A DNA stretch of 64,000 bases, from assembly GCF_963169125.1 (NCBI RefSeq), contig NC_084798.1, forward strand, positions 168,731,980 through 168,795,979, written 5' to 3'. The position numbers and the translations under genes were made by a program. Below, in pieces: positions 47,585 to 58,043 of this stretch; the stretch's first letter is position 1; each line of letters opens with the position of its first letter. This DNA comes from Humulus lupulus. Its lineage: Eukaryota; Streptophyta; Magnoliopsida; Rosales; Cannabaceae. The notes beneath the pieces are model-generated. The model was given only the letters and a program-made list of their open reading frames with translations. It was not told the DNA's origin and ran no database searches.

Positions 47585-47866
47585 CTACGCTTCAGCAGCT
47601 AGTCTAGCTAGCTCTTCGTTGCGTTTCCTAGCCTCTGACAACTGCTTTCGCAGTTGACGATTTTTGAGTTCCACTATCGATACATATCGTTCAGGATTGT
47701 AGTACATGTCCTCGTCGTCCCTAGGGGCTGGTGGTACCCGAGAGTCAGATGAACCACTCTTCTTATCAGGATCTGAATTCACCATAGGCTGCTTTCCAAG
47801 GTGTCGGGGGTAGTCAGCTTCATCTAAAATTTCCTCCTCAGGAACATTGGGATCATTTGCTGCCAT
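47585..47866 (-). pseudogene. Tat1 gag N-terminus, coiled coil
   Basis: It starts MAANDPNVPEEEILDEADYP just after the primer-binding region. An acidic N-terminus leads to a Tyr-rich bit (MYYNPERYV) and a coiled coil (VELKNRQLRKQLSEARKRNE). A proline/glutamine-rich tract follows to 47302. The capsid domain expected next is missing; only about 280 bp separates this piece from the gag C-terminus. Confidence 0.8.
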
Positions 47867-47924
47867 TGTTAATTTGGGAGGCTCTCTGATTGAACAGACT
47901 TACGCACGTACTGTTTAATGGCTC

Positions 47925-47939
47925 TCAATGAAAGCACCA
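47925..47939 (-). promoter_or_regulatory. Tat1 primer-binding site
   Basis: Sense TGGTGCTTTCATTGA, three bases inside the 5' LTR. It is not the iMet type and I cannot name the tRNA. Tat2 has the same 15 bases. Confidence 0.8.
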
Positions 47940-47942
47940 AAC

Positions 47943-48754
47943 TGTTGACGCCGTTTTTCATCAACTTAAATAGTAGAGCAATTAAACAATAAAATATCGG
48001 TGCAAATGAATGAAGAGGAAAACTAGAGGATTTTTACGTGGTTCAGCAGTTAACTCTGCCTAGTCCACGAGTCTATGTTATTAAGACTTGGGATTTTCTA
48101 GAAACTTTTTAGAAAAGAGTTGCCCACAGTTTTCTCTGAAGAAATTAGAAATGGGTCCCTTACAAATGGTGTTTCCTTCTCTATTTATAGAGTAGGTTAC
48201 AGAATTCATTCCCACATATTTTGGGAAGATATTTTGTAAATCAATTAATATAATACTATTTAATGCATTATTTCCTTTATATATGGAAACATCCCATGAA
48301 GATCGGGAACGGATAACATATTAAATGATATCCCTTAAATATTGGGGTTATACAACAATAAACATGTTCACACGTAACTGATCATCCCAAATGATTCATC
48401 AAATTTTCGAGACCAACAATTGGCATTGAACTTGCCGAGACCACGAGTCAACCATGAGCTTGTCACCTCACTTCGCGCTATGCTAAGATGAAGTAGATGC
48501 TGGCGATGCTATCACATCCTTCTCGAGCTTGAACCATCTTACTTGAAGGCAATCAGTGAAAAACTATATTCAAGTGTTGCACCATGCCATTGCGAGCTCA
48601 GAGAATATTCAAGAATACACATCCTCGAAGTCGTTGTTCACTTCAAAGAGGTTCGACGACGCAAATATATGATAACCACATATATTTCGAGCTCACACCT
48701 GACGATCCCAGTTTCCGGGGTCATAAATTATTATCTCGAAATATGGGTGTAACA
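47943..48754 (-). repeat. Tat1 5' LTR (right)
   Basis: 812 bp, the match of 34435-35248. Its reversed TATA box is at 48182-48189. Confidence 0.93.
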
Positions 48755-51462
48755 AACTTAAATTTCAAAATTCAAAATTTTATTTCCATTATTATCTTAT
48801 TATTAATTAAATAAATATAATAATCAAAACTAATTTTTACTATCCATATTTATTTATTCACACTTAAATAAAATAATTGATTAAAATCAATTGGCTTTAT
48901 TTCCACACAATTCCGAAAAATTGCACAAATGCAATAATAAATTGTGCAACTTCAGTTATCACATAATTGCATATTTATCCCAAAGAATAAATATTCTATC
49001 AAGTAGCCCATTCACAGTTTAACCCTTGTATCAACTCTTACCTTGATAAATATTGATAGAGCCGCCCCGGGGACCTACGGACAAATAATTCCAAGCTCCA
49101 ATAAATAAAAGATTATTAATCAACACTCCTTGATTCAATAAACATATTTATTAATCTCATGATTATTCCACAATAAATATGAGACTAAACTCTTGAGAAT
49201 TAAAGACATATTTATTGAGTATTTTATTGTAACCATAAAGTGTCCTTTGATGTAATCATTACATACAAATTAATGTTCTATTAATGATTCATAATTAAGT
49301 GGGAATAAAATTATCATTTTACCCTTTTTAATTATATCTTGATTCCTAGTGCACCTTTGAATTTACTAGAGAAGGTTAATTCATAATCTGATTATGAATT
49401 TGACGTCAATAACATTTTCAGTCCCAAAAGCCAACCCAATAGGGAATCATCATTCAATCTATAAGAATGTGTAGATTCCATATCTATTAAGCTATGTCCC
49501 CAGCCATATACATCATTGAGTCCCCAAAATAATAGTTCTTAGCCTAATCATTCCAACAAATCGTAACGCATGAATCAAAGGATCAAGTGACATATATAGG
49601 AGTTCATAGTAATTTCAGGATTAAGATCAGTTTGTATATGATCATCAGTTGATGAGTTTTATAATACTACGAAACATTATTTAAACAAGTATTATTAAAT
49701 CACATCTGGTCCATTTCTACACACTCTCAGCATGCAAAGTACCTCCACTAAAGTGTCATTATACATTAGTAACCTGGATCTAGGTCACATGTATTAATAA
49801 AACTAGTGGATCGTATTAGCAGTAATTAATCTAAAGTTTCCATAACTTTATTTAACTACGAACTATTTAAGTTCATTATCTCAACCTCGATCCTCTTATA
49901 CTAATATGCGATTGAGACCACATAGATGAACTTGGGAATTTTCTGATATTTACTTAATATTTTTAGCAATAATATAGTACATAAGCTACATATAAAGAAT
50001 AATTCAATTAATTCATTTATTTCATTAAAACCATTGTCTACTACAATTTCTTTAAGGGCACAATTCCCAACATTAGGATCTGACTTTTAAAGCTTTAAAG
50101 TTTATTTGAATTCTTAGTTTCTCTAAGGTTTATGGTTGAGTTTTTATGTGTTTGTGCTGCTCTTAGTGTAATATTGAGGTATTAGGATTCAATTGAGGAT
50201 TTGGTTCATGTTTGGGATGGGTTTTTATAAGTTTGGCTCGGGGAAAATTCAGGGAAAACATTCGAAAATTTGGGTTCGCGTGCTTGCGTCGCGACACTAT
50301 TCTTGGAGCGACGAAGCGACAAAGTCCGCATGAACTCAGAGGCCTAAGGGGTTCTGTAAACTGCCTTAGCACTGCGGTGCGTGTCTAGGGAAATGAGGGC
50401 TCGATCCCTCTGTCATGTAGATGGTCACGACGCTTGCGAGAGGCGTTGTGGTTCAAATAAAGATCAATGGCCAATTAAGGTTTTTAAGCTCGAGAACTCA
50501 AACCTAAAGGCTCGGGATGGATTCTACTACCCGGTTTAGTAGAATTCGAGATCCCGAAGGCTAGAAATATACCTTGAAACTCTTTAATAGTTTAAGTGAT
50601 TTATGGTTACCCATTATTGCTTTGTGGCTAGGTTATACTGCTAAGGCTCAGGGATAGAGACCGTGCTCAGGATTGCCATACGCTATCTGCTTGGGACTCA
50701 AGGTAAGAAAATTGTTTGTGCTTGTAGAGTAGGGCATGGATCGATTATTTGTCCTTGTTTAATGTAATGTGTAAATGTTTGTGACTGAGAGGCAAGGGCC
50801 AGGATCAGCAAGAGCCGAGATCGACATTAAGCATGCTGAATGCGGGCCACCATGGCAAGGCCATTTAAGGGTGCCATACTCACCCGCTCGGCTAGGACCG
50901 TGAACTTGGTGTTTGATAACAAACTTTGACCGACTTAGGCCACTGCTATGAATTTTGATGGAAATATGTGGATTGTTGGTTGTGTTTGATTTGTTATGCA
51001 TATATTGAAATGATTTATTTTATATGCTATGCTGGTGAAGTTTTCTTGTTGGGCCTTAGCTCACTAGTGCTCTATGGTGGAGGTAAGGGCAAGGAAAAGG
51101 GAGACCATCCATGAGTTGGAGGACATGGAGCGGTGCGTACATGTTTGGTCTACCTGGCTGCCATAGTTGGGGTATTTTGAGGAGCACATTGTATATGTTT
51201 GATTTTGTCACCTAGGTTGACTGTACAGTAACTTTTGAAGTTGTAAATATTTCTTAAACAACATTTTGTGATCCCAATGTAACTCTTTTTATAATCTTAA
51301 TAAAAGTTTAAACCTTTTATATGAAATTTTTATTAAATGAGTCTTTACGTTAATTTAATTACACTTTTGGGTCTAACACCTTGATTAACGAGGCAAATAT
51401 ACATTTTAAAACCACATGGTAATGACTTTAGGGTAGTAGAGCGTTACAAATACCAAATCTTA

Positions 51463-51913
51463 GAGCATCTCCAATGGAGTGCCAAAAAGCTGGTGCAATG
51501 CTATATTTATCCCATCTTACAAAAAGTATAACTCCAATGGTGTTCCAAAAAGTGTGCCAGCCAAATTTGGCACAAAATATAGCATGGGCCAAATTTGGCA
51601 CATCAGTAAATGCTACTTTTTTATTTACCATATTGCCACTAATTATTATAATTGAGTAGACAATTAATGACAACCATATATCATTTTTTATTTATTTATT
51701 TAATAGCAAATTTGTTGGAGTACATAATTTGGGTAATAAAAAAATTAATTTTGTATGTTTTCAATATATATTAAAATAATTATTGAATTTTTTGTGTTAA
51801 TTTGCATCTTGTGCATTGGAGCACAATTGTAAATATTGAGCAAAATATAGCATTAACTCATTTTTTTGTGCTAAATTTTGGGACAAAAGTTAAATCTTGC
51901 ATTAGAGATAGTC
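51463..51913. mobile_element. MITE, Harbinger/Tourist-like
   Basis: 451 bp starting GAGCATCTCCAATGG and ending with the imperfect inverse (TGCATTAGAGATAGTC), flanked by TTA (51460-51462 and 51914-51916), the usual PIF/Harbinger target. It has no coding part. Inside, CCAAATTTGGCACA is repeated. Confidence 0.75.
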
Positions 51914-51916
51914 TTA

Positions 51917-52725
51917 TTTATATAATAAAATCATCTTAAATTTATAGTGGCAAAGCTACGTGATTTTAGAATAAAACAAACATATATATATATATATTTA
52001 TATATAGGGACCGAATACAATGTATCCACTTTTTTTACAACACGGATGCGTCCTTTTTCTATTTTTAGTTATATGTGAGAATATATATATAGATGTTCTA
52101 TATATATATGTGTGTGCAATTTTAATGGTTACTATCTATGGATGGCTATTTTATTAACCATTGAATTAAGATCAATGGTCCATATTTATAATTTTTAATA
52201 ATATTTCTAAAAATGACTTTTGACTTTTTCAAACTTATGGAAGGGCAGCCTAATGACACGACGGTCACATATTTATTAAATAAAGAATAAAAAAATCTTA
52301 TTTAATATTCGTTCTTCATTCTTGATTCATTCCTTTTATCCATTCGGAGAGAAAAAAAATCATTTTGATATTAATGGGAATAATTAATGTGACCATTATC
52401 ATCCCAACTAATGTTTATTGCCTAATTAATCTAAAAAATATGAAATTATTAATTTTATATATTTTATTAATTTACTTTCATCATCATGATAATCATTCCT
52501 CATAAAAAACTTGTTTAGTGATTTATTGTAACCATCCATGAGTAATAATCATTGAGAAATCTTTTATATGTATATATATGAGAATATAATTATTTTGTTA
52601 TATGTGTTTTAACGAAATAGAGAGTTTGTACTCTATGTTCTCAAAATGACTATTGGATATCCTGTAATTTAAAAAATTGGATAAAATGTATCAAAGATTC
52701 AAATTTATTCAACAAATTTTATTAA
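51917..52725. other. AT-rich spacer
   Basis: Very AT-rich, with TA microsatellites near 51985-52005 and 52085-52110. I see no gene or element ends. Confidence 0.6.
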
Positions 52726-52734
52726 TATAATCAA

Positions 52735-53108
52735 GGGAAAATACCAGTTTGGCCCGTGTATTTTTCTCAAATATGTGATCGATCCCTATATTTTGTTAAA
52801 TGATAATTCAGACCCTGTGTGTTACAAAATGGATCAAAATAGTATCTTATACCCAATTTCGGTCAAAAAATTTCAAATATAATATTTCATTCTCAACTTC
52901 TCGACTAGTTTCTCCACTTCTCTGAACCCATCACATCATTAACAACCCGAGAATTGATCTTATAATTGAAAATATTTTGACCAAAATCGAGTCTAGGGTA
53001 CAATTTTGATCCATTTTGTAAATCACATGATATGAATTGTCATTTAACAAAACACAAGGACCGATTGCGTATTCGGAAAAAATATATGGGCCAAAATGAT
53101 ATTTTCTC
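52735..53108. mobile_element. Mutator-like MITE with perfect 9-bp target duplication
   Basis: 374 bp with inverted ends of at least 100 bp: GGGAAAATACCAGTTTGGCCC at the left and, reversed, GAGAAAATATCATTTTGGCCC at the right. The direct flank TATAATCAA is perfect at 52726-52734 and 53109-53117, diagnostic of Mutator-type insertion. No transposase is present. Confidence 0.88.
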
Positions 53109-53117
53109 TATAATCAA

Positions 53118-53688
53118 ATTAACATCAGATATATATAATTAAGTAACTAAAATTATTTTGATAAAATATTCTCCCACGTGTCATATTTTTGTTGGTCCAA
53201 ATAATAATATCTTTTAAACAAATTGTTTTAAAATTACAAAATTAATTAAAAATATATTTTTAAATTACAAAAATAATTAAAAATATATTTAAATTAAATA
53301 ACTATATATATTTTAAAGAATTTTATTAATTACAATAACTTTCCAAGTAAGCATGCCAACTATGTAACAAAATTTATGTATATATTGTTTAACGAAATTG
53401 AAGTTATATATTTAATTCAAAATTTTGGGCAAAAGAATTCATGTAATAAAGCAATCTAATTAAACAAAATCTAAACATTAAAACCATATAATTATTTAGA
53501 ATGAAATATATTAATAAAATCGTATACATATATAATATCTTTTGGAACAATCTTGATGTTTGCTGGAATTTGGTCAACAAGTCAATTAGTATAAAATATA
53601 TATATATATATAATTAAAAAAGGATTCAAAAGGAGTTAGAGTAATAGATGATACGAATTTCATTAAGGACTTATAGCCCCTTTGCAGG
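53118..53688. other. AT-rich spacer
   Basis: No gene seen. There is a TA run at 53597-53612. Confidence 0.6.
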
Positions 53689-53701
53689 AAATATATATTT
53701 T

Positions 53702-55199
53702 GGGAAATTATGTGGTAAAGTATACAATTATTTTGGAGTAATGAGCAATCTAGCCTCACAAGGAAAGTTTCAGGGTATATGTTTAATAGTATACTATTTT
53801 TCACCCATATATCAAATTTAATAGACATTCTAAATATATCAGTTTGTGAAATTTTGACAATAATGCCCCTTTTATTAAACTCCACACACTCTCTCTCTCT
53901 CTCAAACTATATTTCTCTACAATGACAGCCCCACTTCCCCACCACCACTTCCCCATAGCTAGAAGCACCTCTCGCTAGAAGCACCTCTCTTTCTCTCACA
54001 AATTGTCTCTATTCTCTCATTTATCCTTTTCTATACTCATGGCCATTCGAAAACAAAAGAGAAAAAAGAAATCCACACTCATTGAAGCATCTATTAAAGC
54101 AATCATGATTAATTTTTGTGTTTTACATAAAAAAAATTAAGGCTTTTAAATAATCTAAATGTGTAGATCTCGAAAAAAAATACTAAGATAAAAAAAAAGG
54201 CAACTAAACTAACATCTAAGAAAGATGTTATGTTTCACCAAAATTTTCATCAAATTTCAGCGCCTAGCATCGAAAATACATCGCATTAGCATCATTTTGG
54301 CCAAAAATCATGTTTTCATGATTGCATCACAAAATATCAAAAAATCATAAAAAAAAAAGCATAGTGTTTGCATCGTTTAGGCCAAAAAATTTAGTTTTTG
54401 CGTATGCATAGCAATTGCATCAAAAGGCATTGAATTTGTATCATTTTTGGACCAAACAAAAATCTTGAAAACTAGAATTTTTTTTTATTAAAACAATGCA
54501 AATACTATGCTTTTTTTTTATGCTTTTTCGATAATTTTGCGATGCAATCATGAAAACTTGATTTTTTTGCCACAACAATGCAAATGCGATGCTTTGTGCT
54601 GAAATTTGACAAAAATTCTAGTGAGCCATAACTTTTTGCTTAGATGTTAGTTTTAGTTGATTTTATTTTAATCTTTGTATTTTTTTTTTTTGAGATCTAC
54701 ACATTTAAAAGATTTAAAGCCTTCAGTTTTTGATGTAAAACATAAAGATTAATCATAGGTGTTTTGATGGATACTTCAATAGTTGTCGGTTTTTTTTTTC
54801 TCTTTGTTTTCAGATGGCCATGAGTAGAGAGAAGGAGAAAGGAAAGAAATAGAGACGATTTGTGAGAGAAAGAGATGAGTTTTTGGCTGTGGGGAGGTGG
54901 TGGTCGTGGGGAGGGGATACCATGGTAGAGAGATAGTTTGAGTGAGAGAGAGGGGATTTAATGAAATGGACATTATTGTCAACAAATAACATATATTTAG
55001 GATACTTATTAAATTTGCCATATGTATAAAATATTATGAAATATTGTAAACTATTAAACATATATCATCAAATTTCCCATCCTAATATACAATATCACCT
55101 AAAAGTGTTTGTAATAAGAATTAAAAATTCACAAAAAAAAATGTCAAATGCAAGACTGCAATTATGCATTAATAGCATAACTTTACGACAAAATTTCCC
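53702..55199. mobile_element. Outer Mutator-like MITE, apparently split by an inner one
   Basis: The ends are GGGAAATTATGTGG (53702) and, reversed, GGGAAATTTTGTCG (55199). Both are flanked by the 13-bp direct repeat AAATATATATTTT (53689-53701 and 55200-55212), which could hold a 9-11-bp target duplication. Without the inner element (53761-55078) only about 180 bp remain, a normal MITE size. Because AAATATATATTT is itself palindromic, part of the flank could be inverted repeat instead. Confidence 0.6.
53761..55078. mobile_element. Mutator-like element with long inverted arms (copy 2)
   Basis: About 1.3 kb. Its ends AGGAAAGTTTCAGGGTATAT and, reversed, GGGAAATTTGATGATATAT correspond to the element at 24428. 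Arms of about 500 bp pair (53761-54285 with 54590-55078), including the C/T-rich strip with CCCCACCACC and the segment around AACATCTAAG. The loop (54285-54590) holds GCATCG/GCATCA words. Flanks AGCCTCACA and ATCCTAATA agree at only 6 of 9. Confidence 0.7.
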
Positions 55200-55212
55200 A
55201 AATATATATTTT

Positions 55213-56981
55213 AGAATTAAAAAATATGTACAAATTCACCAAGAACCATTTTATATATTGTAGCAAAGCCAAAAATTGAAAGTTTGTTATGTTGGTTCTT
55301 TAAAATTCATATATTTTATAGTGTAAATCGATTTATTTAGAATTTACTTCCCTTATTGAAATAATAATAATAATAAATCAGATGTCATACCGTAATTATA
55401 CAATTCATTTTAGATATGCAACCAAATTTTCAAATTCATTATAAAAGAGCCAGGTTTATTTATTTTTTAAATATTCGTTAACCTTGAGGAAGAGAGAGAG
55501 AAATGACATATAATTGAAAATAATAGAATGTAAAACCTTGAACTATACTACACTATTTTTGGATTGTATAGTGCATATTTTTGTACCATCTTTGATAGCA
55601 TAGTGCCTTTGGCCTATGTTGTGTTTCTGTTGGCAGTTCTACTATGGTCTTGATAGATCTTGTGCCATAACTTGTGGTTTTGTATCTTCTCAGTTTGCTT
55701 TTGTGCCTTCTTAGGTTGGTTTTGTGCCTTCTTAGGCTGGTATTATGCATTCTGAGGATTGTCTTATCTATTCTCAAGCAGGTTTTGTGCTGTTTTAGGC
55801 TGATTTTGTGCTTTCTTTAGTTAGTTGTGTTTGGAATTTATGACTTACACCCTACCAAATAATGAATATTAGGTATAAACTAAATAAAACAAACCCTAGA
55901 AATTAATAAAGAATCACATGCATAGTGTGAAGGCAAATTTTGAAAATTTAAGATTAAAACAATATCTAGAAAATGATGTAAAATTGATAGTGAAAATACA
56001 CCTCCTAGATAAATGGAATTCTCACATAAAATATAATAGAATTATAATAGGTGAAAACATAAAGTATGATGGGAAAGTCAAATATGAAATCAAAACAGGC
56101 TATCTCAAATAGTTAAGATTTTGGAGAGATCCAACATTTTAATTGAACAATTGAGTCTTCACACATGAGGAACATCAAAAGGCTTATACACGAGAAGTAT
56201 CGCAGTCCAAAATCTTTATTCCAAGCCTTCCCAAAGTTACTTGAAGCTTCACCAAGATGGAATGAGAATTGAGTTTAACAAGCCTTTAAAACTCACACAA
56301 GCCAAGCAAATCTTGGTAATTTTTTTTGAAGAAAATGAGTGTTCTTAGAAAGCTAGAGAGAGAGATTGGTTAGAGAGAGAGTTGAAAATTGTGATCAAGA
56401 CTTTACAACTCTAAAGGATCCCTTTTATAATGTATGTGTTGTCATTAGACTCATCCAATAGGATTACAACTTTTAAACAAATCATTTCAGAGCTAAAACA
56501 CGTAATGGATACCCTGAGACATGTGACATGTCCTTTGTCTTGAATTTAGTTTCAAGCTTTGTGACATATCATCACCTACTTCCTAGGGTGCCCAAAATCA
56601 CCCTTAAGCACCTCCAAGTGATTCCAAACTTTTAGGGTAAGCATAGATACCTCATTGTATCACTTTAGACTATAAAAGTCAATTATTAATGCTTACAATA
56701 AAAACTCATATTTTCAATTCAACTTAAGTGAAAGTTGTTAACTGTTTTACACCACCTTTTGTAAGACTGCTTAACAATTATATTTAACTAATCTCAACAA
56801 GTTGGCCATAAATTAACAAATTAGATCTGATGACGACATCTTCTTCAGGGACTTCACATATAAGTTTATGTCTTTCTATTAAAATAATATTTAATTGTAT
56901 ACCCTAAACTCCAAAAGCACTTCTATTTTAACTTTACTTATCTTTGGTTGTTTATGACACAAGTGGATTATCAATCATTTA
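55213..56981. other. AT-rich spacer with a minisatellite
   Basis: No convincing gene. The minisatellite at 55672-55826 stands out. The stretch 56150-56420 has a purine-rich GAGAGAGAG tail and could be an old LTR leader, but no ends were found. Confidence 0.5.
55672..55826. repeat. Minisatellite, 21-24-bp unit
   Basis: Units like GGTTTTGTGCCTTCTTAGGCT are repeated about six times with changes. On the minus strand the period keeps frame and gives R-R-H/Y-K-x-x-x heptads, but no larger gene is attached. Confidence 0.75.
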
Positions 56982-58043
56982 TGTAACGTCCTGAAAAAAC
57001 TAATATTAATTTTGTGGAATTAAAGTCATTTACAACACTTAAATGACCTCCAAAATCCAGATAAAAAAATCCTTTACTGTAATGTGTGCACACACTAAAA
57101 ATATTTACATTAAAACTTTTAAAAGTATTGTGATTACTCAACATAGTTTAAACAATATTAAAAGAGTCATTTTTGAAAGTGCAGACTCCCCAAAGGTCCG
57201 ACCACATGTACATTTTCGCTGGCGAACTCCAACTTTCACTACATCAACATTTCCATACCCTTACCTACAACATGAGCAACTAGGTAAGCGAAAATGCTTA
57301 GCAAGTCAATTTAATAGCACATAGTAGAAACATATAATAGGAATCAATGACCTAGTCATTGTCCTCTCCATACATAACTTACCACACTTAGGGTTTCAAA
57401 AAAATACAGGCCCTAACCAAACAATTTCAGGAACGCCTAAGCGTCTTGATGATATCACCTTGCTTTTAGCAGAACCTGAACATAAAACCCTGCAAATAAA
57501 ATCAGACCAAAGAAGAAGAAGGAAATAACATCCACTAACAATTTTGACCCAAGAAGTCAATTCGGGAGTTGCCAAGGAATCCCCTAGTATCTCAACTCAA
57601 ATCGCAGTGGAGACTCTAGTCTATACACTGATATCTAATTCAGAAATCCCTCTCGAGGGTAGCCATCGGTTACATAGGGCATTTATACTAATTTCAAACA
57701 AAGAACGGGGTTTGGTGAATTACACCGGTTCATTGAGACCTTTAGCTTTACCCATTATACGTACCTCATGGAAAAATGCCACGGTAGCTAACCGAACAAA
57801 CTAATAATATCTCACATTCTAGCATAAGCACTCCTAGGATCATTCAGACTCCTAAGTTTACCCGGTATACTTATCTCCGAGCCAATTCTTATGGTCGTGA
57901 ACCAAATTAAAATAACATATTATAATAGAGCATAAGCACCCCTAGGATCATTAAGACTGCTAGGTTTATCTGGTATACTTATCTCAAAGGACTTGGGCAT
58001 AACCCGGACCACCGATACACAATTTTTGGTAATTGGTTTAGCA
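56982..58043. repeat. LTR-like fragment G, cut by copia F2
   Basis: It starts TGTAACGTCCTG, a gypsy-type LTR end, and runs as non-coding sequence until copia LTR F2 begins at 58044; the rest should lie beyond the window. It contains CCCTTACCTACAAC (about 57258) and a degenerate triplicate at 57678-58005 with a 108-110-bp period (TTTACCCATTATACGTACCTC, then TTTACCCGGTATACTTATCTC). Confidence 0.5.
57678..58005. repeat. Triplicate repeat, period 108-110 bp
   Basis: Markers at 57741, 57851 and about 57959. The latter two units share CATAAGCAC(T/C)CCTAGGATCATT. Confidence 0.8.

Larger units (their letters stand above)
34435..48754 (-). mobile_element. Element Tat1: Ty3/gypsy Tat-type retrotransposon with an antisense gene
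   Basis: LTRs 34435-35248 (814 bp) and 47943-48754 (812 bp), TGTTGACGCC...GTAACA, with a perfect target duplication AACTT (34430-34434 and 48755-48759). The polypurine tract is at 35249-35265 and the primer-binding site at 47925-47939, so it is a minus-strand element. Minus-strand order is short gag, protease, RT, RNase H plus a second RNase H, integrase. Between integrase and the 3' LTR lies about 6 kb with a spliced gene on the opposite strand. Dual RNase H, the YVDDM polymerase box and an extra gene before the 3' LTR fit the Tat lineage (Grande/Retand/Ogre group). It carries solo LTRs C3 and D2. Confidence 0.93.
33722..50072 (-). mobile_element. Solo LTR F (Ty1/copia type), split by Tat1
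   Basis: The halves are 33722-34434 and 48760-50072, about 2.03 kb together. A perfect target duplication TTAGG (33717-33721 and 50073-50077) bounds it. It resembles the 3' LTR of copia element F2 (58044-60054): both hold AGATCTTCCAAGA followed by CTACACCTCAAGA, and both end GGGCACAATTCC(C/T)AACA. The F2 link gives its copia identity and minus orientation. Confidence 0.88.
32925..51448 (+). mobile_element. Solo LTR A' (family of element A), split by a nest of three further levels
   Basis: The halves are 32925-33721 and 50078-51448, about 2.17 kb together, close to the 2.14-kb LTR of element A. It starts TGTAACGTCTC and ends GAGCGTTACA, flanked by AATAT (32920-32924) and AATAC (51449-51453). 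Stretches such as CCTAGTGAGCGGATTAGCGG (33222) are the reverse complement of element A text at 13814 and 20459, so it lies opposite to A. It carries AAGGTAAGAAAA at 50700-50711 and GC-rich words at 50277-50450. No interior is present. Confidence 0.85.
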
